DNA of 64,000 nt from Tidjanibacter massiliensis (GCF_900104605.1 NZ_LT629959.1:124001-188000); one strand, 5' to 3'. Counted from the stretch's first letter, positions 44,682 to 53,689 are shown. Translations and numbers: made by a program. Notes: generated from the sequence alone by a model not told the origin.

Positions 44682-47213
44682 TTATGCGTTATCGATAATC
44701 GTGCGGATAGTCACTTCCGGCGTTTCCGTTCCGCGTTCGGAAGCCATACGGCGGATGGCACCTTCCAGGTCCCCGCCCATACGTTCGGCCAGGGCGAATA
44801 CTTCGGTCTTCTCGCGCTCCTCGGTCGTGTAGGCGTAATATTCGCTTTTAGAAACCTCGACGGCATAGACGGCCGACTGCACGCCGCCCAGTCCGATCCA
44901 TACCTCCTTGTAGTTGCGACCCGGATGCCGGGCAAGGTTGAGCGAGAGAATCTGCGCCTTCTCCTTTTCCGAAAGTCCCAGCATGGCCTGTATGCCGTCG
45001 AATTTGGTCATGTACTTACGTTGGTCCAGGAGAATCTTGCAGTCGGCGTTGTTGATGATCGTCTCCTTGACAATCGGCGAGGAGATGATGTCATCGACCT
45101 CCTGCGTCACGACCACCGCCTCGCCGAAATACTTGCGGACGGTTTTGTACAAGTACCTGATGTATTCGCTCATATTGGCCGAAGCAAGGGCTTTCCAGCA
45201 CTCTTCGATAAGGATCATCTTGCGCACGCCTTTGAGCCGGCGCATCTTGGAAATGAACGTCTCCATGATGATGAGCGTCACGATAGGCAGTAAGGTTTTG
45301 TTGTCGCGGATATTGTCTAATTCAAAGACAATGAATCGTTTATGCAACAAGTCCATCTCCCGGTCGGAGTTCAGCAGGTAATCGTATTCGCCGCCCCGGT
45401 AGTATGGCTCCAGCACGTTCAGGAAGCCCTCCAAATCGAAATCTTTCTCCCGGACGTTCTTCTGCCGCAGCCACCGGCGGTACTCCTGTCCGACGAACTC
45501 GTAAAAGGAATTGAACGACGGGACAATGTTCGGATTGCGTTTCATCTCCGCAAGGAAAAGATTGACGGCATTCGAGAGCGCCACCTCCTCGGCCCGCGTC
45601 GGGGCTTCGTCCTCGCGTTTCCACAGCGTGAGGATAAGTGTCTTGATCGATTCCCGCTTCTCGATGTCGAACACCCCGTCCTCGCTGTAAAAGGGGTTGA
45701 AGCATATCGGCTCCTGGTCCGTATAGGTCAGGTAGATGCCGTCCTCGCCGTGCGTGCGGCGGCGGATAAGCTCGCACAGCCCCTGATACGAATTACCCGT
45801 ATCCACCAGCAGGATGTGAGTTCCCTGTTCGTAATATTGACGCACCATATGATTGGTGAAGAAGCTCTTGCCGCTGCCCGAAGGCCCCAGGACAAATTTA
45901 TTTCTGTTGGTAGTGACGCCGCGCTTCATCGGCTCGTCCGAGATGTCCACCAAAACCGGAACTCCCGTCAGTCGGTCCACAAGCCGTATTCCGAACGGGG
46001 AGGCGCTGTCCCGGCCACAGGTCTCCAGTGCAAAGAAGCACACCGCAGGCTCCAGAAAGGTGGTGAAGGACTCTTCGGCCGGAAAGTCGCCCTCGTTGCC
46101 CGGAATCCCGGCCCAAAACAATACCGGCACGTCCACCGTATTGTGATGCGGCGTGCACCCCATCAGGGCGATCTGGGCGCCGACTTCGTTGCGGACCCTC
46201 TTCAGCTCCGCCTCGCTCTCGGCCCACGCGACCACATTCACATGGCAGCGCACCGACCGCCAACCGTTCGCGTGTGCTTCGTTCAGATACTCTTCGATCC
46301 ACTCCCGGTTTACGGCATTCGAGCGCGAGTAACGCGACAGAGAGTTCATATTGCGCGAAGTGCGCTCAAGCGTCCGCAGGATCTCTTCATTATCGTCCAG
46401 GAAGACATACTGATTCAATATGTGGCTGCATCCCAGCAGCAATCCCACGGGTGAGGCGAACGACAGGCGGCAGTCCGACCGGTCGGTAGAAAGACGCTCG
46501 TAGCGCGTATCGGTAGCGACCATTTGGGCGATGTCGTCCAGGTCGGAGAGCGTATGCAGCGAGAGCGTCCGCTCGCCGATACGCACGCTGCCGGCATCGA
46601 GTCGCAGATCCTCCACCGTACCCGCTGTGCCGCCCAACGAGAAGTAACGCTCCAGCAGCCCCGGCTCCGAGGCCGTGCCTACGATCTCCTCCGCCGAGAG
46701 TCGGCGAAGGTGCAGGCTGCCGCTTTCGTTCAGGATGCTCTCGGCCTGCGCCACTGACTCCAGAAATCGTGTCACGGCATCGCTGTCCAGCGCCTCACGC
46801 GGAATTAACGCACCTCGGCATAGGGACGAGAAGTCGCTCCGCTGCCTCATGCGTTCTTTGGTCGTGCGCGTGACGAACAGGTAGCAACTGTGGTGCAGGT
46901 AGGGACGTTCGTTGAAGTGACGTTCGAACGAACGGGACAGAAACGACTCTTCCGCCTCGATTCGGGAGCGGTATCGCTCCTCGATGAAATAGTCCTGCTT
47001 GTGCACGACCGTGTAGTCGGGCAGAATAGCCAGCGCTTTGCACCATACGCTGTGCAGGCTCTCGTACTCGGCGGCGGTCTGCGTGAATACCTCCGGGAGT
47101 TTCACCCGGAAAGCGATGGTAAGGTCGCCGTTCTTGCTGACGATACAGCCCTGCTCGACAGCCAGAAGCGGAAAACAGCTCTCCAGCGATACGGTTTTAA
47201 GCGTTCCCTGCAT
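44682..47213 (-). CDS. traG: Conjugal transfer ATPase TraG (VirB4-like)
   Basis: 843 residues, the energy module of the mating-pair apparatus. Walker A LGPSGSGKSFFTNHMV (about 440-455) and Walker B KMILIEECWKALASANMSEYIRYLYKT (about 655-680) are intact. The N-terminal half (FPLLAVEQGCIVSKNGDLTIAFRV) matches the VirB4/CagE domain. Its start overlaps traF by 17 bases. Confidence 0.95.
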   Translation of the reverse strand: MQGTLKTVSLESCFPLLAVEQGCIVSKNGDLTIAFRVKLPEVFTQTAAEYESLHSVWCKALAILPDYTVVHKQDYFIEERYRSRIEAEESFLSRSFERHFNERPYLHHSCYLFVTRTTKERMRQRSDFSSLCRGALIPREALDSDAVTRFLESVAQAESILNESGSLHLRRLSAEEIVGTASEPGLLERYFSLGGTAGTVEDLRLDAGSVRIGERTLSLHTLSDLDDIAQMVATDTRYERLSTDRSDCRLSFASPVGLLLGCSHILNQYVFLDDNEEILRTLERTSRNMNSLSRYSRSNAVNREWIEEYLNEAHANGWRSVRCHVNVVAWAESEAELKRVRNEVGAQIALMGCTPHHNTVDVPVLFWAGIPGNEGDFPAEESFTTFLEPAVCFFALETCGRDSASPFGIRLVDRLTGVPVLVDISDEPMKRGVTTNRNKFVLGPSGSGKSFFTNHMVRQYYEQGTHILLVDTGNSYQGLCELIRRRTHGEDGIYLTYTDQEPICFNPFYSEDGVFDIEKRESIKTLILTLWKREDEAPTRAEEVALSNAVNLFLAEMKRNPNIVPSFNSFYEFVGQEYRRWLRQKNVREKDFDLEGFLNVLEPYYRGGEYDYLLNSDREMDLLHKRFIVFELDNIRDNKTLLPIVTLIIMETFISKMRRLKGVRKMILIEECWKALASANMSEYIRYLYKTVRKYFGEAVVVTQEVDDIISSPIVKETIINNADCKILLDQRKYMTKFDGIQAMLGLSEKEKAQILSLNLARHPGRNYKEVWIGLGGVQSAVYAVEVSKSEYYAYTTEEREKTEVFALAERMGGDLEGAIRRMASERGTETPEVTIRTIIDNA

Positions 47214-47541
47214 GGTCGTCGAAGTGATTAGTGATTCGTATAAGACGTCCTATTCTGCGGCGGCGAATGATGCGGCGCGGCAGACGAAGCCCCGCAAGCA
47301 GTTTCATCATCCCGTATTGCCCGTAGCGAGAGTTAAGACGGAAGACACCCCAGACGAGTGCAGCGCCCGCAGCGCCGCAGACGAAGATGCAGACTCCGGC
47401 GGAAAGGCCGGCAAGGTACATCGCAACGAACAGCAGGAAGAGACCCAGCAGTCCGCCGGCAAAAAGGTAAAGGTATTGCGCCCGCAGGCCGTGAAACTCC
47501 ACACGGGCATTGACGCCCTTGTTGATATTATACGCTGCCAT
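47197..47541 (-). CDS. traF: Conjugal transfer protein TraF (DUF4133)
   Basis: 114 residues from MAAYNINKGVNARVEFHGLRAQYL, the conserved start of the VirB3-like DUF4133. Two hydrophobic helices (about 28-45 and 50-72) and a basic C-terminal tail follow. An in-frame codon further upstream would overlap traE and is rejected as the start. Confidence 0.88.
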   Translation of the reverse strand: MAAYNINKGVNARVEFHGLRAQYLYLFAGGLLGLFLLFVAMYLAGLSAGVCIFVCGAAGAALVWGVFRLNSRYGQYGMMKLLAGLRLPRRIIRRRRIGRLIRITNHFDDHAGNA

Positions 47542-47546
47542 AGCCG

Positions 47547-47855
47547 TTACAGGAAGAATGAGCGCAATACCGTAGCACTGACAATCAGAAAAATACAGGC
47601 GCCGAACCATGAAGCGGCGGTTTTCGAGGTATCCGGGTCTCCGCTGCTGAATTTTTGGTAGACCTTTATGCCTCCAATCAGCCCAATGACGGCTCCGACA
47701 GCGTAAATCAACAGCGTGAGCGGGTCAAAATAACTCGTCACCATGGTGGTCGCTTCCGAGATACCCCGAAGACCGTTGCCTTGCGCTCATGTCTGCCCCA
47801 CGGCAAACAGAAGGGAGGACAGAAGTACAGTCATTTTTTTTCGTTTCGTGCTCAT
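47547..47855 (-). pseudogene. traE: Conjugal transfer protein TraE (DUF4134), signal peptide interrupted by TGA
   Basis: The frame starts MSTKRKKMTVLLSSLLFAVG, meets TGA at 47787-47789 and continues AQGNGLRGISEATTMVTSYFDPLTLLIYAVGAVIGLIGGIKVYQKFSSGD to the normal end. The part after the stop has the AQGN start of mature TraE and two membrane helices, so the TGA sits at the end of the signal peptide, where Arg (CGA) is plausible. Translation restarting at 47744 would lack the signal. TraE is pilin-like (VirB2-type), so loss should block transfer unless read through. Confidence 0.8.
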
Positions 47856-47999
47856 TTCGAAATAGTTTAAAAGTGAAATAATTCGGGCGGCAGACCACTA
47901 CCGGCCTGCCGCCGGTAAACTGGGGTCATGGGCACTCAATTCACCCCGAGTCGTAATAGCACATCTTCATAATCTTGATGATTTAAGTGAAACAATCCA

Positions 48000-48560
48000 T
48001 TAGAAAAAACTCCCGGCATGGTCCGGCGAAGGACCGTATTTCTCCTCGTCCGTAGGCTCCAACTCGTCGGCAAACGAATCTTCCTCATTCGGAATCCGAC
48101 TTAGTGCCTGCTGTACCTCCTGACGAATCCGCTCGGTATCGGACAGGCTCTCCTGATTCTCATTCAGTGCGAAACCTTCGTCGTTCCATTGTGAGATGCC
48201 ACGGAACGATTCTGCACTCCACGTTTCGACGACCGAACCTCCCCGGGGGCTGTTTCCGTCTTCAAAGTTATCGTCCGCAGAAGCGTTTGATACCGTTTTT
48301 GCGGCCATGTCACTTTCCGGCACCCGCTGGCATGAAGTGTACACCTTTCTTTCGATAAGCTGCCCGTCGGAAGAGTCCGCTGCCGGCAGCGTAACTGGCG
48401 GCGACGCCTCAGACGAAGAGCCTTTGCGACGTCGGGGCAGGTGCAGAAGATGCCGCCAACCCTCCACGAAAAGACTTCCGAGGTGTCCCCGGAACAGGAA
48501 CTTATCCAAATAGAGATAGGCCGTACCGAGGCCCAGAAACGTGAAAAGAATATCTCTCAT
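48000..48560 (-). CDS. TraD-position protein of the transfer operon
   Basis: 186 residues: a short hydrophobic N-terminal anchor (about 3-20, ILFTFLGLGTAYLYLDKFLF), a basic stretch, then a long polar, acidic region without clear fold. It sits between the DUF3408 gene and traE, the traD position of CTnDOT-like operons. Sequence conservation of this position is low, so the symbol is withheld. Confidence 0.6.
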   Translation of the reverse strand: MRDILFTFLGLGTAYLYLDKFLFRGHLGSLFVEGWRHLLHLPRRRKGSSSEASPPVTLPAADSSDGQLIERKVYTSCQRVPESDMAAKTVSNASADDNFEDGNSPRGGSVVETWSAESFRGISQWNDEGFALNENQESLSDTERIRQEVQQALSRIPNEEDSFADELEPTDEEKYGPSPDHAGSFF

Positions 48561-48565
48561 GGCTC

Positions 48566-48967
48566 TTATAACAGCTTATCCCGTGCCGAGGCTTTATAGC
48601 ACGTATTGATCTCCTCCCGGTACTTCTCCAGATGATGTCGCAGTACGTTTTCCACATATCCGCTGACGGACAGTTCTCCCGAAGGTCCCAAATGCCGGAC
48701 AATGGTCGAAATAGCGTCCCGCACCTGTTCGCTGACATAGACGGCCGTGCGGCGCTGTACGACCATCGGTGAGAGGAAGATTTCGGCATAGGAGGATTTC
48801 CCGGGCCGGCGGCGAGGCTTTTCCGGGGCAGGTCGCTCGGCATCGGAAGCCTCGGAATCCGCCGCAACGCCCATGGCGGAATCCTCCAGAGCCGGAACGC
48901 TGTTCATGCGGCTGGCGATCATACGCAAGACCTCTTCGTCGAAAGGTTCGTTCTGTCGTCGTGCCAT
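48566..48967 (-). CDS. DUF3408 conjugal protein (TraB/TraC position)
   Basis: 133 residues. Disordered N-terminal part, then a C-terminal ribbon-helix-helix-like DUF3408 domain (VVQRRTAVYVSEQVRDAISTIVRHLGPSGELSVSGYVENVLRHHLEKYREEI). Its ATG originally lay 2 bases after the traA stop; the IS at 48994-50315 now separates the two. Confidence 0.8.
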   Translation of the reverse strand: MARRQNEPFDEEVLRMIASRMNSVPALEDSAMGVAADSEASDAERPAPEKPRRRPGKSSYAEIFLSPMVVQRRTAVYVSEQVRDAISTIVRHLGPSGELSVSGYVENVLRHHLEKYREEINTCYKASARDKLL

Positions 48968-48993
48968 ACTACTCTAATTTTGCAATAGCACAT

Positions 48994-50315
48994 CATTACT
49001 GTCCCGTTAAAAATGGAAATTGGTCTTTGAAATAATTGAAATATAGTCTTTTACAAGCATTTTTAGGGTGCGACGATTTGAATTTACTACATTGTAGTCT
49101 ATAAGATAGACTGCATATGAACAAAAACAAATATGTCTTTGCCCAATTGATAGAATTTCTCGATAAAGACAAGTTTCGTCACTTAGTTGACAAATATAAT
49201 GGCAATCGGTATGTCAAGTCATTCACGTGCTGGAACCAACTTCTTGCACTGATGTTTGGTCAGCTTAGTAATCGTGAAAGTTTACGCGATGTAGTCGTGG
49301 CACTGGAAGCGCATCATACCAAATGCTATCATCTTGGAATAGGACGAAATCCTATTGCTAAAACGACATTTGCTTCAGCCAACCAAAATCGAGATTACCG
49401 CATCTTTGAAAATTTTGCATTCTTTATGATGGAACAGGCTCGGAAAAAACAGGCAACAGATATTTTTAAGTTGAAAGGACATGTGTATGCTTTCGATTCT
49501 ACGACAATACCTTTATGTCTGTCTATCTTTTGGTGGGCTAAGTTTCGTAAGAAGAAGGGTGGTATAAAAGCTCATGTGTTGTATGACTTGGAAGCACAAG
49601 TCCCAGCATACTTCCACATCTCTACAGCATCTGTCCACGATTCAAAAGCGATAAAGTATATTCCTTATGAATCAGGGTCTTACTATGTGTTTGACCGCGG
49701 TTACAATGCCTTCAAAGAACTTTATAAGATACATTTGCACGAGTCTTTCTTTGTGGTGAGAGCCAAGAAGAATCTACAGTTTAAATGTATCCGATGGAGA
49801 CGCAGATTGCCAAAGAATGTACTTACCGATTCTGTAATAGAACTTACCGACATAATCACTCGGCAGAAGTATCCTGAGCGGTTGCGCTTAGTGAAGTACA
49901 GAGACGAAAATCAGGATAGAGAGTTTGTCTTTCTTACCAATGCTTTTCATCTCACTTCACTTGAAATCGCTGAACTGTATAAAAACCGCTGGCAGGTTGA
50001 GTTGTTCTTCAAATGGCTAAAGCAGCACCTCAAAATTAAGAAGTTTTGGGGTACTACGGAGAACGCTGTTCGAATCCAAATCAGTACTGCCATTATCAGT
50101 TATTGCCTTGTTGCTATAGTGCAACATGACATGCAACTGGAACGGTCAACATATGAAGTTCTACAAATTCTAAGCATTTCTCTTACGGACAAAACATGCC
50201 TTAAAGAACTGTTTGAGAAGACTAATTTCAACGATGTCAAAGAACTCAATTCTTCCCTTTTTCCGGGATTGTTTGATTAATATTAATTTGTCCCGATTTT
50301 AACGGGACACTAATG
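48994..50315 (+). mobile_element. IS4-family insertion sequence, 1,322 bases
   Basis: Terminal inverted repeats CATTACTGTCCCGTTAAAA (left) and the complement of CATTAGTGTCCCGTTAAAA (right) match over 19 bases with one mismatch. The 9-base sequence ATAGCACAT flanks both sides (48985-48993 and 50316-50324) as the target duplication. The element contains one transposase gene and lies in the 3' end of traA in the opposite orientation. Confidence 0.93.
49117..50280 (+). CDS. IS4-family transposase (DDE)
   Basis: 387 residues. An N-terminal DUF4372-type region (FAQLIEFLDKDKFRHLVDKYNGNRYVKSFTCWNQLLALMFGQLSNRESLRDV) precedes the DDE catalytic core. The first Asp lies in YAFDSTTIPL (about residue 128), the second in FDRGYNAFKEL, and the Glu in the Y-(2)-R-(3)-E-(6)-K signature YKNRWQVELFFKWLKQHL (about 288-305). 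The gene appears intact and the element is probably still active or recently inserted. Confidence 0.93.
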   Translation: MNKNKYVFAQLIEFLDKDKFRHLVDKYNGNRYVKSFTCWNQLLALMFGQLSNRESLRDVVVALEAHHTKCYHLGIGRNPIAKTTFASANQNRDYRIFENFAFFMMEQARKKQATDIFKLKGHVYAFDSTTIPLCLSIFWWAKFRKKKGGIKAHVLYDLEAQVPAYFHISTASVHDSKAIKYIPYESGSYYVFDRGYNAFKELYKIHLHESFFVVRAKKNLQFKCIRWRRRLPKNVLTDSVIELTDIITRQKYPERLRLVKYRDENQDREFVFLTNAFHLTSLEIAELYKNRWQVELFFKWLKQHLKIKKFWGTTENAVRIQISTAIISYCLVAIVQHDMQLERSTYEVLQILSISLTDKTCLKELFEKTNFNDVKELNSSLFPGLFD

Positions 50316-51058
50316 ATAGCACATAATTCCGCAAGAAAATCATCCATCCCGCTATCGACGGTAAAGGAGCGGTCGGCGGCGAACAGCGTTGAGCGGAAGA
50401 TGCCTCCGTTGCCATCGGACTCTCGGCTGAAACGGCTCCGCATAGGAAGACGGCTCCGCATCAGCGAAAGACCGAAATGCCGGATGACTTGTTCATAGTG
50501 TTCGTACAGCGGAGTGCGTTCCCGTCGGTCAAGCATGGTCCAAAACATACTCACGCTCTTCAGCGGTGAACTCTTACGAGCGATAATCCCCTCGTTAATG
50601 GTTCGGGCGAAAGTTATCGAGCTCTCCAAAACCGTCTTATCTGCTCTGACCGGCACAAACAGATAATCCATGCAGGCCATAAGCCCCAATACCCCTTTGG
50701 TTCCGATGGTACCGGGAAAATCGACCAGCACGACATCCGGTACCTCCTCCTGTCTGATGTAGTTCGAGACGTCTGCCAGAGCACTCGATGGTTGGGTTTC
50801 CAACACGGGCCATACCTTCTGTCCCGTCTGTTTGTACTGCGTCATCATCTGCTGCTTGAGACGCTCGGAGCTTTCCATGACATCCAAATCCCGCTCGCGC
50901 TGCCGGGCGATGCTCCATTGCGGATAATCGCAGTCAGCTACCAAAACCCGGTAACCCATCCGGTAATGAAGCAGGCTGGCCGTGAAAATTGTGTAAGTTG
51001 ATTTTCCGATACCTCCCTTTTGATTGGCGATCGAAATAAAAACAGGTTGTTTGTCCAT
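50246..51058 (-). CDS. traA: ParA-family protein TraA, C-terminus replaced by IS read-in
   Basis: ParA/MinD-like ATPase with the deviant Walker A KGGIGKST (14-21) and the VLVDFPG switch (about 110-116). It opens the tra operon. The frame now runs into the IS: after CAI the last 23 residues come from IS sequence, ending at TGA 50246-50248. Removing the IS and one target duplication restores a 252-residue protein ending CAIAKLE with its stop (TAG) at 48969-48971 and the next ATG 2 bases further on. The domain is otherwise complete, so function may persist, but the IS probably hampers expression of the downstream tra genes. Confidence 0.9.
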   Translation of the reverse strand: MDKQPVFISIANQKGGIGKSTYTIFTASLLHYRMGYRVLVADCDYPQWSIARQRERDLDVMESSERLKQQMMTQYKQTGQKVWPVLETQPSSALADVSNYIRQEEVPDVVLVDFPGTIGTKGVLGLMACMDYLFVPVRADKTVLESSITFARTINEGIIARKSSPLKSVSMFWTMLDRRERTPLYEHYEQVIRHFGLSLMRSRLPMRSRFSRESDGNGGIFRSTLFAADRSFTVDSGMDDFLAELCAIISVPLKSGQININQTIPEKGKN

Positions 51059-51074
51059 ATTCGATTGATTTAAG

Positions 51075-51470
51075 GTTGTATGAGTTTATTCAGTGAGTGT
51101 ATGAGTGTAATGAATGCACGATTGCAATACTTCAGTTCATTCAACGGATTCATTCATTGCATGAGTTCATTCCGACAATGAGTGCAGTCGTTCAGTGAAT
51201 GCGCGAGTGCAATGAATGCACGATTGCAATATTTCAGTTCATTCAGCGGATTCATTTATTACATGAGTTCATTTCGGCAATGAGTGCAGTCGTTCAGTGA
51301 ATGCGTGAGTGCAATGAATGCACGATTGCAATATTTCAGTTCATTCAGCGGATTCATTTATTACATGAGTTCATTTCGGCAATGAGTGCAGTTGTTCAGT
51401 GAATGCGTGAGTGCAATGAGTTCATTCAATAAGTGCATGAGTGTAATGAATGCACGATTGCAAAGCCTGC
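51075..51470. repeat. Nested tandem repeats between traA and mobA
   Basis: A 102-base unit recurs with GCACGATTGCAAT at 51116, 51218 and 51320, and a partial fourth (GCACGATTGCAA) at 51452 after a 30-base expansion. Each unit is built of many variants of an 8-11 base word (TGAATGCA, TGAGTGCA, TGAGTTCA). It lies directly upstream of the ParA-like traA and ahead of mobA, so a centromere-like or oriT-proximal binding array is the likeliest role. No gene is supportable in it. Confidence 0.9.
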
Positions 51471-51637
51471 GGCCATTCATCCACCGACAAAGAAACTACT
51501 TGAAAATCTTCTCGGATTCCATTTCGGGAATACGACACTCACAGGCACCCGCAGGCCGTTTCAGGTCATTGTGCCGTTATGGATTCTTTCGTAACATTGC
51601 ACCGTCGGACGAACCGGTAGTTTCCTGGCATCGAAGG

Positions 51638-51750
51638 CCGCTCCGCGTGCGGAGCGGTTTTCTCGGCAAGGGCCGAGAGCAAGGTATCTTTTCGTATGCG
51701 GAAAATGTTTCCCGCATACGAAAAGGCCCGGCGGCCTTCGGCTGTCGGGC
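51638..51750. other. Hairpin cluster upstream of mobA, candidate oriT
   Basis: Three to four hairpins follow one another: CCGCTCCGC-GT-GCGGAGCGG (51638-51657), TCTCGGC/GCCGAGA (51661-51678), CTTTTCGTATGCGG/CCGCATACGAAAAG with perfect 14-base arms (51688-51725), and GCCCG/CGGGC (51726-51750). mobA starts 42 bases later. Relaxase nick regions are commonly flanked by such structures next to the mobilisation genes. The nick site itself was not identified. Confidence 0.55.
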
Positions 51751-51791
51751 TATGGTTCGCTCCCAAATCGCAAACCCTTTCAACTATCATT

Positions 51792-52208
51792 ATGGCACAC
51801 AAGAAAAGCGGACGGCCTAAAGCTGCCGACCCCAAAACACACCGTTACAACTTTCTGCTGAATGACAAGCAGGAAATCCGCTTCCGCAAGATGCTCGAAG
51901 AGGCCGATTGTACGAAGAACATCTCCCGATTCATCCTTTCACGACTCTTCGGCTGAGAGCTGAAAGTCTATAAAATCGATACCTCGAAAGCCCAATTCAT
52001 CGCCCGGCTGAACGATTTTTACTGGCAATTTTCCAAGCTCGGGAACAACTATAACCAGGTCGTCCGGCAGGTACACTCGCGCTATTCCGACCGCGCTATC
52101 CTCACGCAACTCGATATTCTTACCGGCTATACGCGCCAACTGAAGGCACTCAGCTTACGTATCGAAGCACTCGCCAAACAAATGCAGGAGCAATGGTCGC
52201 AAGAATAA
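51792..52208 (+). pseudogene. mobA: Mobilisation protein MobA interrupted by an in-frame TGA
   Basis: The frame begins MAHKKSGRPKAADPKTHRYN, meets TGA at 51954-51956 (codon 55) and continues ELKVYKIDTSKAQFIARLND to TAA at 52208. The full 138-codon frame matches the small basic MobA of Bacteroides conjugative transposons: a ribbon-helix-helix-like N-terminus that assists the relaxase at oriT, then a helical C-terminal part with NYNQVVRQVH. The residue at the stop is plausibly Arg. The 3' end overlaps the relaxase start by 16 bases. Confidence 0.82.
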
Positions 52209-53461
52209 CTTATGGCAAAAATATCGTCGGCATGCTGGAGTATAACAAGCTGAAAGTCGATAAAGAAACAGCCGGCGTATTGTGCTGTCACAAACTCCCG
52301 GTAATGCCCCTCGACGGTAAAATAGACTTTCATAAATTGGTGGAAGCATTCGCACCTCACTTGTCCGACCCGCGCTCCCGATTGTCCGACCCGGTATTCC
52401 ACGCTTCGCTCAATCCTCACCCGGAAGACCGGCTGTCGGATGCGCGGCTCATCGAAATAGCGCACGAATACATGGAACGTATGGGGTACGGCGCCCAGCC
52501 CTTCGTCGTCTTCAAACACGAAGACATAGCCCGCAGTCACCTCCATATCGTATCTATCTGTATCGGGCCGGACGGGAAAACGATCGACCGCTACAACGAC
52601 CGTAAACGCTCTCAAGAAATTACACGGGAACTCGAACGACAATACGGATTGCACTCTTCGCAGGGAGAACGACCGGTATTCGAGGAGTTGCGGCGGGTCG
52701 ATTATCGGGCTGGCAATGTACGGGCACAGGTGGCCTCTGTCGTGCGTAGTATGACGGACCGCTACCGCTTTGCATCGGCCGGAGAGCTGAACACGCTGCT
52801 GCGGCCTTTCAACGTCTGGCTCGAAGAGTGTCGCGGAGAAGCACGGGGCCGCACCTACGAAGGAGTCCTTTACGGAGCGCTCGATGCCTCCGGGGAACGC
52901 ATCGGCAATCCGATCCCGGCCAGCCGTATCGGACGGGATGTCGGGTACGACGCCCTGCAAAAACAATATGCCGCAACGAAGAGCTGGATTCGGGAAAACA
53001 GGGAGCGGCTGGAGCCGACCAAAGAAGCCATCCGGCAGGCGATGCGACAATGCAGAACGCCGGAAGAGTTCGCTGAAACAATGCGCCGGGCGGGAATTTC
53101 CGTCGTGTTCCACCGCAGCGGGAAGAACGACGGGAGGATTTTCGGCGTCACCTTCATCGATCATGACAACCGGCTGGTTGTAAACGGCTCGCGGTTCGAC
53201 AGAGCGTTTTCGGCGAACAACTTCGAGAGGCTGTTCGCGCAGGCCGGGGAAGAAACCCGGAATACGGAAAAAGAAAACTTACCTGCCAATCCCAAGAGGC
53301 CGGAACGAATCCCCGACAGGCGTCCGCAGCGAAGCGACACGGCGGGAAAATGGCTGTTGTTCGACCTCGTAGATACGCTGCTCGACGAAGCCGCAGCACC
53401 GGATCTCTATGAAGAGTACGAAATGATACAGAAGCGCAGGAAACGGAAAGTGCAGAATTAA
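52193..53461 (+). CDS. mobB: Relaxase (MobB)
   Basis: 422 residues of the relaxase/mobilisation nuclease family that nicks oriT and pilots the strand. The N-terminus MVARITYGKNIVGMLEYN carries a candidate nucleophile Tyr, and DIARSHLHIVSICIGPDGKTIDRYNDRKRSQEI holds the histidine metal-binding motif (about 116-125). A C-terminal charged region follows. The start overlaps mobA by 16 bases. In related elements a VirD4-type coupling gene comes next; here a clostripain remnant and a fic gene do. Confidence 0.9.
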   Translation: MVARITYGKNIVGMLEYNKLKVDKETAGVLCCHKLPVMPLDGKIDFHKLVEAFAPHLSDPRSRLSDPVFHASLNPHPEDRLSDARLIEIAHEYMERMGYGAQPFVVFKHEDIARSHLHIVSICIGPDGKTIDRYNDRKRSQEITRELERQYGLHSSQGERPVFEELRRVDYRAGNVRAQVASVVRSMTDRYRFASAGELNTLLRPFNVWLEECRGEARGRTYEGVLYGALDASGERIGNPIPASRIGRDVGYDALQKQYAATKSWIRENRERLEPTKEAIRQAMRQCRTPEEFAETMRRAGISVVFHRSGKNDGRIFGVTFIDHDNRLVVNGSRFDRAFSANNFERLFAQAGEETRNTEKENLPANPKRPERIPDRRPQRSDTAGKWLLFDLVDTLLDEAAAPDLYEEYEMIQKRRKRKVQN

Positions 53462-53578
53462 CTATGCTTTTGGTAATCCAAAATCAAATTATTATGTTTG
53501 CAATAATTGAAAATTAAATATCACAATATATTGATGCAAACAGATGAGAGAATGATCCATTCCATCTTGTTTCACAGC

Positions 53579-53686
53579 TCATAGAGCACTTCTACCGAGG
53601 CCATAGGACAGGCGTCGAACAATATCCAGTCGAATACCCCGATAGGGATAGTTGTGACCAGTCCCTGTATTTCCGGTATTAATAGT
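53579..53686 (-). pseudogene. Clostripain-like (C11) peptidase fragment
   Basis: On the minus strand, a frame encoding ILLIPEIQGL, then GVFDWILFDACPMASVEV and LYEL before a TGA at 53579-53581 matches the catalytic segment around the active-site Cys of clostripain-like peptidases (FDAC-MxSVEV-YEL). No other part of such a gene is present, so it is a remnant between the relaxase and fic genes. Confidence 0.6.
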
Positions 53687-53689
53687 ATA

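Noticed and set aside
48992-50317. Alternative IS boundaries with a 5-base AGCAC target duplication
   Set aside because: Shifting the ends by two bases gives a longer inverted repeat but a shorter duplication; the 9-base ATAGCACAT fits the IS4 family better and restores traA equally.
18492-52208. Genome-wide recoding of TGA as an amino acid
   Set aside because: Many genes here, chromosomal and element-borne, end in TGA at the expected place, and no suppressor tRNA was seen; three nonsense mutations are simpler.
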